Source of the DNA: Roseomonas sp. | GTDB lineage: Bacteria > Pseudomonadota > Alphaproteobacteria > Acetobacterales > Acetobacteraceae | Reading direction: 5' to 3' | DNA length: 64,000 nucleotides | NCBI GenBank assembly: GCA_020249285.1 | Contig: JADCFX010000014.1 | Location: 115,405 to 179,404, forward strand | Part shown: in pieces, positions 1-8,771 of the stretch | How positions within the stretch are numbered: position 1 is the first letter of the stretch | Layout of the letters: each line of letters begins with the position of its first letter | Translations under genes and position numbers: made by a program | Notes under the pieces: model-generated | What the model saw: only the letters and a program-made list of their open reading frames with translations | Told to the model about the DNA's origin: nothing | Databases searched by the model: none

Positions 1-757
1 GTGTCAAATCCGGCATATTGGAAATGCTCGCATGGGTGATGCTGGTCCCGGTGCCCAGCACATAGACCGGCGGCTTCTTCAGCGCCTTCGCCCGCGCGGC
101 GGATGTCAGCACAATCGCGCCCCCGCCATCCGTCACCAGGCAGCAATCGCGCACGGTGAAGGGGTAGGACACCATCTTCGCCCCAAGCACGCCTGCGATA
201 TCCAGCGGCCTTTGATCAAAAGCAACGGGATTGAGCTGCGCCCAGCGCCGCGCCGCCACCGCCACTTCCGCCAATTGTTCCCGCGTTGTGCCGTATTCAT
301 GCATGTGCCGGTTCGCTGCCATGGCATAGGCGCTGGAGGGCATGAAGGGCTTGAAGGGCGTCTCATAAGGGTTGAATTCGCGGGGCGAGGCATTTTTCCG
401 CCCCGCTGATCGCTGCGTGCTGCCATAAGCAACAACCGCCACGGAACAAAGCCCGGCTTCAATCGCGGCTTGAGCATGCGCCACATGGATTTCAAAGGAT
501 GATCCACCGACAATGGTGGAATCCACATAAGCATCCGGCTTTTTCAGATATTCCGCCAAGGACATGGCGGATGTCCGCGCCTGCGTCGTGGCACAAAAAA
601 GCCCATCCACATCGGCAAGCGTCAGCCCCGCATCCGCCAGTGCCCGCACTGTCCCCTGCGCCATCAGATCAATCACCGACATATCAGCCGCAACACTGCC
701 GATATCCGATTCCGCCGCACCCACAATCGCAACACTGCCGCGCTTCATGCTGCCCAT
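1..757 (-). CDS. thiolase-family / lipid-transfer (SCP-x-like) protein, 3' end outside window
   Basis: The minus-strand frame from ATG at 757 stays open to the window edge (252 codons) and reads as an SCP-x type thiolase. The N-terminus is MGSMKRGSVAIVGAAESD, followed by SVIDLMAQGTVRALADAGL, VDGLFC, GGSSFEIHVAHAQAAIEAG, and CLVTDGGGAIVLTSA further on. Members of this group act on acyl-CoA or sterol side-chain CoA esters, and many need a DUF35 partner, which lies directly upstream (start 5 bp after that gene's stop). At the place where classical thiolases carry the nucleophilic Cys this protein has GGSS, so a non-thiolytic (for example retro-aldol) reaction is possible. The substrate is unknown. 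The C-terminal catalytic loops lie beyond the window. Confidence 0.88.
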   Translation of the reverse strand, partial: MGSMKRGSVAIVGAAESDIGSVAADMSVIDLMAQGTVRALADAGLTLADVDGLFCATTQARTSAMSLAEYLKKPDAYVDSTIVGGSSFEIHVAHAQAAIEAGLCSVAVVAYGSTQRSAGRKNASPREFNPYETPFKPFMPSSAYAMAANRHMHEYGTTREQLAEVAVAARRWAQLNPVAFDQRPLDIAGVLGAKMVSYPFTVRDCCLVTDGGGAIVLTSAARAKALKKPPVYVLGTGTSITHASISNMPDLT

Positions 758-761
758 CGCC

Positions 762-1157
762 CTAGCCCCCCAACGCCGTGAAGACGGGAATGGGCGCTTC
801 ATCATCGCCCTGATGATGGGTGCGGAATGTCACGCGCATGCCGATTTTCACCGCCATCGGGTCAATATCCTCAACCCGGCTCATCAGCCGATAACCCTCA
901 TCCATATCCACCAGGCAGACATTGTAAGCATCGCCCTGCGCGGGATGCACCACAGTGGTCGCATGCACCGTGCCAAGCCCCTTGGAGATTCGCCATTCCA
1001 ATTCTTCGCTGCCCGTATAGGGGCAGATGATGCGCGGGTAGAATACGGGTTTGCCGACGCTCGGGCTGAATTGATAGGCAAGTTCGCCCCGCTGCAAATG
1101 CTCATTGTAAATGCCGAGAGGCGATTTCTTGGCGTTTTCCATCTTATCCTGCCGCAT
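762..1157 (-). CDS. DUF35 OB-fold protein (thiolase partner)
   Basis: This 131-residue protein has the DUF35 pattern: an N-terminal amphipathic segment (LGIYNEHLQRGELAYQ), a short ribbon region, then an OB-fold (GTVHATTVVHP, YNVCLVDMDEGYRLMSRV, IGMRVTFRTH). The family binds acyl-CoA and forms complexes with SCP-x thiolases or Ltp aldolases. The gene is immediately upstream of the thiolase with 4 bp between them, as expected for a co-translated pair. The usual zinc-ribbon CxxC pairs are missing: only one Cys is present in the ribbon segment (IICPYTG), so metal binding is probably lost. The start could also be the Met at 1142. Confidence 0.85.
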   Translation of the reverse strand: MRQDKMENAKKSPLGIYNEHLQRGELAYQFSPSVGKPVFYPRIICPYTGSEELEWRISKGLGTVHATTVVHPAQGDAYNVCLVDMDEGYRLMSRVEDIDPMAVKIGMRVTFRTHHQGDDEAPIPVFTALGG

Positions 1158-1172
1158 GTGTTGAAAGCTGCC

Positions 1173-1514
1173 TCACGGCGAATCGAAACGCACCGCAATG
1201 GCGGCCGAGGCAATCACTGCCTTGTCATGCGCGCCTTCTTCCGGAACATCCAAGCCGCCCTTCACCGCGCGTGCCGTGACCACGCCGTAAGGCAGGGATT
1301 TGCGCACCGCTTCGATATCCACCTTGTCAGGCTGCTGCACGCCGATGATCACTTCCACCTGCATGGTCTTGATATCAAGCCCCAGCGTGCGAACGAAAGC
1401 GAGCGAGGAATGATGCAAGGCATCCTGCACCGCGCGCAAAGCGGCCTTGGTGTAATCCCCGCCGTGCAAATCATTGCCGCTGCCCATTTCAAGGATGATG
1501 CGCTTCAAGGCCAT
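1173..1514 (-). CDS. Lin0512 family protein (copy 1)
   Basis: This 113-residue protein begins MALKRIILEMGSGNDLHGGD and continues with YTKAALRAVQDALHHSSLAF, the signature of the Lin0512 family of small conserved proteins of unknown biochemical function. A second family member lies 12 bp upstream on the same strand. Both sit in one minus-strand run with the DUF35/thiolase pair, which suggests a joint role in acyl-CoA or small-molecule metabolism. No catalytic motif is evident. The family assignment is confident; the function is not known. Confidence 0.85.
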   Translation of the reverse strand: MALKRIILEMGSGNDLHGGDYTKAALRAVQDALHHSSLAFVRTLGLDIKTMQVEVIIGVQQPDKVDIEAVRKSLPYGVVTARAVKGGLDVPEEGAHDKAVIASAAIAVRFDSP

Positions 1515-1526
1515 TGTCGCTCTCCC

Positions 1527-1865
1527 TCACACATCCAGCCGCACAATGGCGCAGCAATTGGCAATCACGGTGCTATTGGTGCCCTCATCATTCGGGATTT
1601 CGAGGCCACCTTCCACCAGCGTCACGGTGCCGCTGCCATGCGGCAGAATGGCCAGCACCTGGTCCTTATCCACCAAATCAGGCTTCGGCACGCCGATCAA
1701 CACTTCAACCCGCATGGCGTCGGAATCCTGCCCAACTGCGGCGCCGATGGTGAGCGAGTTGTGCCAAAGCGCATCGCGAAGCGCGCGCACCGCAGCCTTG
1801 GTGTAATCCACGCCGCGAATATCGGTGCCCATGCCAATTTCAAGCACCATGCGTTGCAGGGCCAT
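1527..1865 (-). CDS. Lin0512 family protein (copy 2)
   Basis: This is a second Lin0512 family protein of 112 residues, beginning MALQRMVLEIGMGTDIRG and continuing with YTKAAVRALRDALWHNSL. It aligns along its whole length with the neighbouring copy but is clearly diverged, consistent with an old tandem duplication or a heteromeric pair. ATG at 1865 was chosen over TTG at 1883 because it is preceded by AGGA at suitable spacing and matches the start of copy 1. It is probably the first gene of the thiolase operon. Confidence 0.84.
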   Translation of the reverse strand: MALQRMVLEIGMGTDIRGVDYTKAAVRALRDALWHNSLTIGAAVGQDSDAMRVEVLIGVPKPDLVDKDQVLAILPHGSGTVTLVEGGLEIPNDEGTNSTVIANCCAIVRLDV

Positions 1866-1931
1866 GATCCTGTCCTTATCCAATCCTTCAGGTAGCGTGA
1901 TCCTTTTTTCGGGATCGCGCCATAGTCGCCA

Positions 1932-2495
1932 TCACCGCCCAACCAACGCCGCAATGGCCTCTAGCCCACGATCCCGCACACCCATCTCACCCAAATGATC
2001 CAGCGTGTTGAACAGATAATCCCGGTTCGACCCCATCTGCCCATGGCCGGTATCAATCGCGCGTGCCAGAATTTCCGCCGGCTGCTTGCCGCAATAAAGC
2101 CGACACGCCCGGTTCGCGACATAGGCAATGGCGGGAACACGTTCCCCACTATCCAACAGCGTCAGCGGCAAAAGCTGGCGGCGATAAACAACCTCTCCGC
2201 CATCGGGTAATTCGCGCGCATCCAGATAGGCCAGCGTTTCAACCGCCGCACGGCCCGGCACACGAAACACCGCGCCCCGGCAGGCGCCGCCGCGATCCAG
2301 CCCCAAAACCAGCCCTGGGCGTTCTGGGGTGCCACGATATCGGTGGCTCCATAGGCAAAAGCGCCGGTGAAAGCCACGCAGCAGCGCCGAATGACGCGCG
2401 GCATGGTCAAAGCCTGGGCGCCAGATCAGCGATCCATAGGCAAAGACATAAAAATCCCCATCAGGGGCGAGGAGTGGTGCGATATCGGTTGTCAT
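1932..2495 (-). CDS. chaC: ChaC-type gamma-glutamylcyclotransferase
   Basis: This 187-residue protein of the ChaC/GGCT fold cleaves glutathione to 5-oxoproline and Cys-Gly in the cytosol. It shows the family substrate-binding motif YGSL (FAYGSLIWRPGF) and then YLDARELPDGGEVVYRR, which carries the expected catalytic acid region. Length is typical. ATG at 2495 is preferred to the upstream TTG at 2510. It is divergent from the DUF2125 gene, with only 38 bp between start codons, so the two promoters must be compact or overlap. Confidence 0.88.
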   Translation of the reverse strand: MTTDIAPLLAPDGDFYVFAYGSLIWRPGFDHAARHSALLRGFHRRFCLWSHRYRGTPERPGLVLGLDRGGACRGAVFRVPGRAAVETLAYLDARELPDGGEVVYRRQLLPLTLLDSGERVPAIAYVANRACRLYCGKQPAEILARAIDTGHGQMGSNRDYLFNTLDHLGEMGVRDRGLEAIAALVGR

Positions 2496-2533
2496 GGCGG
2501 GCGCGTTCAAACCCCGCTATATCGGGCACCAGC

Positions 2534-3610
2534 ATGATCGCCAAGCCATCCAACCCCCCACGCGCGCCCTTGCTTGGGCGCTTCCTATTCGGCGCGCTGG
2601 TCTTGCTGGCCGCGCTGGTGGCCGGCCAAAGCCTGCTTTGGCGCTGGAGCACGGGGGCCTTGGCAGAATCTTTCAGCGATTGGGTGATCAAGCACCGCGC
2701 TCAGGGCTGGAGCATTCGCCATGAAACGCCGGAACGCGGCGGCTGGCCCTTCGCGGCGCGGCTTTCCATCCCGCGGCTATCCATCGCAAGCCCAGGTGAT
2801 GAGACCTCAGGCCAGGGCCTGGGCTGGGCGGCTGAGGCGCTGACGCTGACGACACCCCTGCCCTTGCCCGGTGCGCTGCGCCTGGAAGCAACAGGCCAAC
2901 AGGCGCTGCGCATCGGTGCCACGCAAATCCCCTTCACCGCGACCAGTTTCCAGGCGTTGCTGCCGCTTGAAGTGGGCCAGCCGCCGCGCCGGGCCAATGC
3001 GCTGATGCAGGGCGTGGTCGCGCAAACCCCCGATGGCGTGCTGAACGTGCAGCGGCTTGGCATGGATGCGAATTGGACGCGCTCCGCCGAACCGACACTA
3101 ACACTACAATTCGCCGCTGAAGACGCTTCCCTGCCACAAGCTTGGCTTCAGGCCCCTGCCCTGGCCGGCCTTGGCCCAAGACTCGCCAAGCTTGAATTCG
3201 ACGGCGCGCTTTACGGCAGCGTGCTGCCCCTGCCGAGCCTGCGTGAGCAATTGGATGCCTGGCGCGCTTCAGAAGGCAAGCTGGATGTCCGCCAATTGCG
3301 CCTGACCTGGGGGGAATTGGATGCCGGGCTCAGGCTTTCCGCGCGGCTTGATCCGGCCTTGCAACCAGCCTTGGGCGGGACGCTTTCTGTGACCAATCCC
3401 AATGCCGCACTCGATTCCTTGGCGCGGTCCGGCCTTATTCAGCGGCGCGCACTGGATGGCACGAAATTCGCCGTCGGGCTACTGACGCGCCGGCCCCAAG
3501 ATGGTGGCCCGCCGGTCGCGGAAATTCCTATCGCGCTGCAAAATGGCGTGGTGAGCGTGGCGCAGATACCACTGACGCGCCTGCCGCCGATTGCCTGGCC
3601 GCAACACTGA
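2534..3610 (+). CDS. DUF2125 domain protein, membrane-anchored
   Basis: This 358-residue protein has an N-terminal membrane anchor (LLGRFLFGALVLLAALVAGQ) followed by a long periplasmic domain of the DUF2125 type seen mainly in alphaproteobacteria. Recognisable elements are WRWSTGALAESFSDWV near the anchor, the GWPFAARLSIPRLSI segment, and repeated beta-rich stretches. Its function is not established. The frame extends further upstream through the chaC gene, but ATG at 2534, just before the anchor, is the sensible start. It is convergent with recJ; a palindromic repeat fills the junction. Confidence 0.8.
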   Translation: MIAKPSNPPRAPLLGRFLFGALVLLAALVAGQSLLWRWSTGALAESFSDWVIKHRAQGWSIRHETPERGGWPFAARLSIPRLSIASPGDETSGQGLGWAAEALTLTTPLPLPGALRLEATGQQALRIGATQIPFTATSFQALLPLEVGQPPRRANALMQGVVAQTPDGVLNVQRLGMDANWTRSAEPTLTLQFAAEDASLPQAWLQAPALAGLGPRLAKLEFDGALYGSVLPLPSLREQLDAWRASEGKLDVRQLRLTWGELDAGLRLSARLDPALQPALGGTLSVTNPNAALDSLARSGLIQRRALDGTKFAVGLLTRRPQDGGPPVAEIPIALQNGVVSVAQIPLTRLPPIAWPQH

Positions 3611-3619
3611 ATGACGCTG

Positions 3620-3672
3620 GAGCGTTTTCAAGCCAAGTGGCATCACTTGGCGGCTCGGAAAACGCGACCAAG
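3620..3672 (+). repeat. dispersed palindromic repeat, copy R1
   Basis: This is a two-part palindrome between the convergent DUF2125 and recJ genes. The outer arms GCGTTTTC (3622-3629) and GAAAACGC (3658-3665) are perfectly complementary. The inner arms CCAAGTG (3633-3639) and CACTTGG (3644-3650) flank a 4-nt loop. Arm spacing is identical in copy R2 near 38.6 kb. It could also act as a bidirectional transcription barrier for the two convergent genes. Confidence 0.8.
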
Positions 3673-3679
3673 TCAAGGT

Positions 3680-5461
3680 TCAGGCCCGCGCCGCATCCAC
3701 AATCTGAAAGCCCACGCTGACTTCGCCATTCCAGGATTCTGCCCGCAAATGCCCGCAAAGATGCAAGGGCGTGCGATCGGGTGAAAGCAAGGCATCTGCC
3801 AGCGGACCATCCTTGGCGCGAAAGCAAATGGTCTTGAGCCGCCCGCCGCCCTCACCTTCCACAAAGGCGCGGATCGTAGCACCTTCCTTGCCGATGCGAT
3901 CCGCGCGCACCACACGGGCGCGCGACAGGGCGAAAATCGGTTCCTCATTGCCCGCGCCAAAAGGGGCGAGCCGCGCAATATCCTGCGCCAAGGCAATCGA
4001 GGCGCCAGCGACCGTCAAAGCACCTTCCACCACCAAATCCGCCGCACTTGGCAATTGCGCGGCTTGGGATAGGCGTTCTTCCAGAAATGCGTGGAAGGCT
4101 TCCTGCTTTTCCGCGCGGAAGGAAAACCCTGCCGCCATCGGATGCCCGCCGCCGGTCTCAAGCAAGCCCATCTCTCGCGCCGCGATGATGGCGGTGCCAA
4201 GATCAATGCCCGTGACAGACCGGCCTGAGCCCTTGGCAATGCCACCCGCAATCCCCGCGACACAGGCGGGACGATTGAATTTTTCCTTGACGCGGCCTGC
4301 GACTATTCCAACCACGCCGGGGTGCCAACCCTCTGCCGCAATCAGCAGCACGGCATGGCCCGCCTTGACCTGCGCTTCCGCCATCGCCATCGCCGTGCCC
4401 AGCATATCGCCTTCCACTTCCTGCCGGCGCTTATTCACCTCATCCAGCTTTTCCGCCATGGCGCGCGCTTCAATCGCATCTTCCGAAAGCAAAAGCCGCA
4501 GACCCAAATCCGCTTCCGCAATGCGGCCCGAGGCATTGATGCGTGGGCCCAGCATGAAGCCAAGCGTATGCGCGCTTGGCATATCCTTCTGCCCGGCCAC
4601 ATCCAGAAGCGCGGCCAGGCCAATCCGCCCGCGCTTGCCGAGCACCTTCAAGCCCTGCGTGACCAAGGCGCGATTGAACCCCGTGAGCGGCATGACATCA
4701 CACACGGTCGCGAGTGCGACGATATCCAGCAGCGCAAGCAAATCAGGCTCTTTGCGGCGCGTGAACCAACCAGCGCGGCGCAACACACGAAGGCTCGCCG
4801 TTGCTGCCAGAAACGCCACCGCAGCGGCGCAGATGTGTTTCAAGCCAGATGGGCAATCCAGCCGATTGGGATTGACCACGGCCAGCACCGCCGGCAGCAC
4901 GCCTTCCGCCTTGTGATGATCCAGCACCACCACATCGGCGCGGCCCTCCGCAGCCGCCAAAGCGGCCGCGGCGGCTATGCCGCAATCCACGCAAATGATC
5001 AGCGAAGCGCCAGCCTTACAAAGTGCCGCAATCGCCGGCGCATTCGGCCCATAGCCTTCCTTGATGCGATCCGGGACATAGGGTGTGACTTGGCAGCCCA
5101 GATCACGCAGAAACCGCGTCATCAGCGCGCCAGCACAAGCGCCATCCACATCATAATCACCGAATACCGCGACATGCTCACCGCTGCGTACCGCGACCGC
5201 GATGCGATCCGCCGCCGCTTCCATATCCGCCAGGCGCGACGGGTCCGGCATCAGCGCGCGGAGCTTTGGCTCCAGAAAATCCGCCGCATCGTCCAGGCTA
5301 ACGCCGCGCGCGGCGAGCAAGCGCCCCAGCATCTCCGGCAATTCCAAACGCTGCGCGATGCCAAGCCCAATCCGTGCATCGCCAGCGCGCCATTGCCAAC
5401 TGCGCCCGGTCAGGCTGCGCGTGACACCCAATACGGGTCCTGTCAGCGCGCTATCATCCAT
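3680..5461 (-). CDS. recJ: single-stranded-DNA-specific 5'-3' exonuclease RecJ
   Basis: This 593-residue DHH-family exonuclease degrades single-stranded DNA 5' to 3' in recombination and mismatch repair. It has the metal-binding motifs FGDYDVDGACAGALM and VLDHHKAEG, the DHHA1 nucleic-acid-binding motif GGGHPMAAGF, and a C-terminal OB-fold region (FCFRAKDG; HLCGHLRAESWNGEVSVGFQ). Length is typical for RecJ. It lies 18 bp downstream of glpX on the same strand, so the two are likely co-transcribed. Confidence 0.96.
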   Translation of the reverse strand: MDDSALTGPVLGVTRSLTGRSWQWRAGDARIGLGIAQRLELPEMLGRLLAARGVSLDDAADFLEPKLRALMPDPSRLADMEAAADRIAVAVRSGEHVAVFGDYDVDGACAGALMTRFLRDLGCQVTPYVPDRIKEGYGPNAPAIAALCKAGASLIICVDCGIAAAAALAAAEGRADVVVLDHHKAEGVLPAVLAVVNPNRLDCPSGLKHICAAAVAFLAATASLRVLRRAGWFTRRKEPDLLALLDIVALATVCDVMPLTGFNRALVTQGLKVLGKRGRIGLAALLDVAGQKDMPSAHTLGFMLGPRINASGRIAEADLGLRLLLSEDAIEARAMAEKLDEVNKRRQEVEGDMLGTAMAMAEAQVKAGHAVLLIAAEGWHPGVVGIVAGRVKEKFNRPACVAGIAGGIAKGSGRSVTGIDLGTAIIAAREMGLLETGGGHPMAAGFSFRAEKQEAFHAFLEERLSQAAQLPSAADLVVEGALTVAGASIALAQDIARLAPFGAGNEEPIFALSRARVVRADRIGKEGATIRAFVEGEGGGRLKTICFRAKDGPLADALLSPDRTPLHLCGHLRAESWNGEVSVGFQIVDAARA

Positions 5462-5479
5462 GAAATACGCGCGCCCTGA

Positions 5480-6490
5480 TCAAGCGATGAAGGCGCTGGG
5501 CTTGCGCGCGAAATTGTGGTGCCCTTCCACATAGCGCACCGTGCCGGATTTGGACCGCATGACGATGGAATGCGTGTAAGCCCCACCAGCAAAACGCCGC
5601 ACACCGCGCAGCATCGCGCCGCTGGTGACACCCGTGGCCGCGAACATCACATCGCCCTTGGCCATTTCCTCGACACTGTATTTGCGGTTGGGATCGGTGA
5701 TGCCCATGGATCGCGCGCGCGCCACCTGATCCTCATTTTCGAACATCAGCCGGCCCTGCATCTGCCCGCCAATGCAGCGCAAAGCCGCCGCCGCCAGTAC
5801 ACCTTCAGGCGCCCCGCCCGAGCCCATATAGATATCCACGCCCGCTTCCGGCTGGCTGACGGCAATCACGCCCGAAACATCACCATCGCCCAGCAGCATG
5901 ATGCGCGCGCCGGCCGCGCGGCAGGCACGGATCATTTCCTTATGCCGGTCACGATCCAAAGTGCAAACCATCAAATCGCCAATGTCGCATTTCTTGGCGC
6001 GCGCCAATTCGCGGAGGTTTTCTTCAGGCTTCGCGTCCAGATCCACAATGCCTTCCGGCAGACCGGGCCCGATCGCAAGCTTGTCCATATAGATATCCGG
6101 CGCGTGCAGAAACCCGCCCTTTTCCGCGAGCGCCACCGTCGCAATCGCATTCGGCCCGCCCTTGGCGGTGATGGAGGTCCCCTCCAGCGGGTCCACCGCA
6201 ATATCCACTTCCGGCCCGCCGCCGGCCTTGGCGTAAAGCCCGACCTTTTCGCCGATATAGAGCATCGGCGCCTCATCCATCTCGCCTTCGCCGATCACCA
6301 CCGTGCCGGTGATGGCGACGGTGTCAAAGGCCTTCCGCATGGCTTCCACCGCGGCGCCATCGGCGGCGTTCTTATCGCCCCGCCCGATCCAGCGGGAGGC
6401 CGCGAGCGCCGCGGCTTCCGTCACGCGCACCAATTCAAGCGCCAGGTTGCGATCAACCACCAGGCCGGGGGCGGGGGCGGGTTTGGACAT
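5480..6490 (-). CDS. glpX: class II fructose-1,6-bisphosphatase
   Basis: This 336-residue GlpX-type phosphatase hydrolyses fructose-1,6-bisphosphate in gluconeogenesis; some alphaproteobacterial members also act on sedoheptulose bisphosphate. Diagnostic motifs are GEGEMDEAPMLYIGE, DPLEGTSI (metal and phosphate binding) and YMGSGGAPEGVLAAAAL. Length matches the family. In many alphaproteobacteria glpX lies between a homoserine dehydrogenase gene and recJ; here the upstream neighbour is an exported hydrolase instead. Confidence 0.96.
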   Translation of the reverse strand: MSKPAPAPGLVVDRNLALELVRVTEAAALAASRWIGRGDKNAADGAAVEAMRKAFDTVAITGTVVIGEGEMDEAPMLYIGEKVGLYAKAGGGPEVDIAVDPLEGTSITAKGGPNAIATVALAEKGGFLHAPDIYMDKLAIGPGLPEGIVDLDAKPEENLRELARAKKCDIGDLMVCTLDRDRHKEMIRACRAAGARIMLLGDGDVSGVIAVSQPEAGVDIYMGSGGAPEGVLAAAALRCIGGQMQGRLMFENEDQVARARSMGITDPNRKYSVEEMAKGDVMFAATGVTSGAMLRGVRRFAGGAYTHSIVMRSKSGTVRYVEGHHNFARKPSAFIA

Positions 6491-6546
6491 GGGGCGTCTC
6501 CGATTCGTTTAGGCAGGATGTAGCATGGCGTGGGGCGCGGCGCGCC

Positions 6547-7587
6547 TCAGGCCGAAGCTTCCGCCAGGAAGCCCTGCACCGCCTGAAACAACGAGCCGCG
6601 ATTGCGTTCCATCACAATCGTATGCGTGCCTTCCCCCAGCACCACCAAGCGCTTGCCGGGGCTATTGGTCAGCAACGGGAAGATGGCCATGGCCATGCTG
6701 GGCGGTGTGTCACGGTCCCATTCCGCGACCACCAGCAGCGTTGGCGCGGTGACCTTGGCCGGGTCCCAATAGGGCCGCCCAGCCTGGGCATATTCGCGGC
6801 TATCCAGCAGCACGCCATTGGGCGCACGCAGGCTTTGCGGATTGCGCCGAATGCCTTCTGGGTCCGTCGCCCAGGTCACGCCCGCCCAATGTTCAAACCA
6901 ACCCGGCGGGATCAGCCCGGCGCGCTTGCCTTCCGGCACGCCCGTCATCCAGCGTTCCCGCGCCTGAGCCTGCGTGACGGTGCGGTAAGCGCCCAGCGTC
7001 GCAGACGCAGCGCCACCCGCAAGGCTTGGCCCATCGCGCAGCCAGGGCGGCGCGAATAGCACCAGGCGTTCCACCAGCCCAGGATTATCAGCGGCGAAGC
7101 GGCCCATCAGCGTGCTGCCCCAGGACCAGCCAATATGCACCAGCTTCGGCACATTCCGCCTTTCGCGAATGAAGGCCGCCGCGGTGGCGATATCCTTCAC
7201 CGCCGTATCGCCCCGCACGATGGGGGGATTGGCTTCGGGCGGCTGGCTCATTTCCGGTGGGCGGGTGCTGCGGCCATAGCCGCGAATATCCAGGCACCAC
7301 ACGTCAAAACCCTGGCCTGCGATGTAATCCATCCAGGACAAGCCACCGAGCGGCAGGTCAAACGCCGTATGCGCCGGATAGGTCGCGCCATGCACGAAAA
7401 GCACCGCGCGCGCCGGGGAGAAGGCGTTCAGGTTTTCCGGGCGCTTATTGCGCAGGAAAAGCTCAATTCCGGCATCGCCTGACGGGATCATGAATTCTTC
7501 CGTCACCAGCGCGGCCTGCGCCTGGGCCACAGAGGCTGCCAGTAACGGCGCGGCCAAAGGTGCCGCCAGCATGGTGCGTCTATTCAT
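6547..7587 (-). CDS. exported alpha/beta hydrolase
   Basis: This 346-residue protein starts at 7587 with a twin-arginine-bearing signal peptide (MNRRTMLAAPLAAPLLAASV, then AQAQA), so it is probably exported to the periplasm. The alpha/beta hydrolase core has the nucleophile elbow GWSWG, an oxyanion segment VLFVHGATYPAH, a probable acid in VVAEWDRDTPP and a catalytic His in GEGTHTIVM. The frame extends 23 codons further upstream, which would bury the signal peptide. The substrate is unknown; esters or lactones are plausible. Confidence 0.82.
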   Translation of the reverse strand: MNRRTMLAAPLAAPLLAASVAQAQAALVTEEFMIPSGDAGIELFLRNKRPENLNAFSPARAVLFVHGATYPAHTAFDLPLGGLSWMDYIAGQGFDVWCLDIRGYGRSTRPPEMSQPPEANPPIVRGDTAVKDIATAAAFIRERRNVPKLVHIGWSWGSTLMGRFAADNPGLVERLVLFAPPWLRDGPSLAGGAASATLGAYRTVTQAQARERWMTGVPEGKRAGLIPPGWFEHWAGVTWATDPEGIRRNPQSLRAPNGVLLDSREYAQAGRPYWDPAKVTAPTLLVVAEWDRDTPPSMAMAIFPLLTNSPGKRLVVLGEGTHTIVMERNRGSLFQAVQGFLAEASA

Positions 7588-7652
7588 CGGAAACCCCCCT
7601 ATGGTCTTTCCGCCTATATAACGCGCCATGCCGGGGAAATCAGCCCGCCCGA

Positions 7653-8663
7653 TCAATCAGACTCGGGCGGGATGACATTGGTGTTCAGCCCTTCCACCAG
7701 CACATCGCGCATGGTCTCGGCGCTTTTCAGGCGAATATCATCCCAGGCTTGCGGCGTATGGAAGGCGATATGCGGCGTGATGATCAAGCGCCCCGTCAGC
7801 CATTCTTCCTTGTTGCGATAGGCTTGCAGCAGGGATGGCACGGGTTCCACCGGCGGTTCGACGGGGATCACATCAAGCCCCGCCGCCGCCACATGCCCAT
7901 CCCGCAGCACGCGTTCCAAAGCATCAATATCCAGAATGGGGCCGCGCGCCGTATTCACCACGACAGCGTCCTTCGGCAGCAGCCGCAATTCACGCTCACC
8001 GATCAAACCCCGCGTTTTGCGCGTGAGGGGACAATGAATGGAAAGCACATCGGCTTGTGCGAGCATTTCATCCATCGTGCGGCAGCGTGTGACGCCAATG
8101 GCGCGGTCCGATCCATTGGGCAAAGCGGGATCATAAAACACCACGCGATAGCCGAGCGCCTTGGCACGCAAAGCTGCCGCCGTGCCAATGCGCCCAAGGC
8201 CCAGAATGCCGAAGGTTTGCACTTCCTGCCGGCGCACGGCGGGGTGCGGCATCACCGCCCATTTCGCCGGGTTCGGGCCGCGCTGCGTATCGTGATACAG
8301 CGTCAAGCCGCGCCTTAACCCCAGCGCCATCAGCACGGCGAATTCCGCCACTTCCTGCGTGCCGTAATCCGGCACATTACACACCTTGATGCCGCGCGCC
8401 GCGCAGGCCGCGCGATCCACGCGGTCATACCCCACGCCCATGCGGATCACGACCTTGAGCTTCGGGAAACGCGCAATCTGATCCGCCGGCACGGCCATCC
8501 GCAGCGTCATGAGCCCTTCCGCCTGTTGGCAAAGCTCATCCGGCAATTCCGCGAGCGAGGTTTTGCACGGCCCCTGCAGGATGCGCACCGATGGCCCCAT
8601 GATGCGCTGTTCCAAATCCGTATCGGGATAGAGACCTTCGGGTTCAAGGACGGTGAGTGTCAT
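7653..8663 (-). CDS. D-isomer-specific 2-hydroxyacid dehydrogenase (CtBP-like)
   Basis: This 336-residue NAD-dependent dehydrogenase has the Rossmann motif LGLGRIGTAAALRAKALGY, the substrate Arg in VVNTARGPILD, the Glu segment IPVEPPVEP and the catalytic His in IITPHIAFHTPQAWDD. It belongs to the D-2-hydroxyacid dehydrogenase/C-terminal-binding-protein group, which reduces 2-keto acids or related substrates. The exact substrate cannot be read from the sequence. It lies 65 bp upstream of the exported hydrolase on the same strand. Confidence 0.88.
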   Translation of the reverse strand: MTLTVLEPEGLYPDTDLEQRIMGPSVRILQGPCKTSLAELPDELCQQAEGLMTLRMAVPADQIARFPKLKVVIRMGVGYDRVDRAACAARGIKVCNVPDYGTQEVAEFAVLMALGLRRGLTLYHDTQRGPNPAKWAVMPHPAVRRQEVQTFGILGLGRIGTAAALRAKALGYRVVFYDPALPNGSDRAIGVTRCRTMDEMLAQADVLSIHCPLTRKTRGLIGERELRLLPKDAVVVNTARGPILDIDALERVLRDGHVAAAGLDVIPVEPPVEPVPSLLQAYRNKEEWLTGRLIITPHIAFHTPQAWDDIRLKSAETMRDVLVEGLNTNVIPPESD

Positions 8664-8771
8664 TTGGCATTCCCTTGCTTGGCTGATTTTGGGGCAGGAT
8701 GGGGCGGGCCGGCGGGGCTGGCAATGGCGCCGCGCTGGCCTATCCTAGGCGAAAGCTAAGGGGGCGGCTTC

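Noticed and set aside
564..1895. Long plus-strand open frame opposite the thiolase/DUF35/Lin0512 genes
   Set aside because: It runs antisense through four real minus-strand genes and its product is His/Arg-rich without recognised motifs, typical of a high-GC shadow frame.
2063..2533. N-terminal extension of the DUF2125 frame
   Set aside because: It overlaps the chaC gene and encodes a Pro/Arg-rich segment; ATG 2534 precedes the membrane anchor directly.
3771..5479. Plus-strand frames opposite recJ
   Set aside because: The antisense frames are low-complexity (Ala/Ser/Arg-rich or His/Arg-rich), and recJ motifs are clear on the minus strand.
5516..6523. Plus-strand frame opposite glpX
   Set aside because: Antisense to an unambiguous fructose bisphosphatase; no independent motif.
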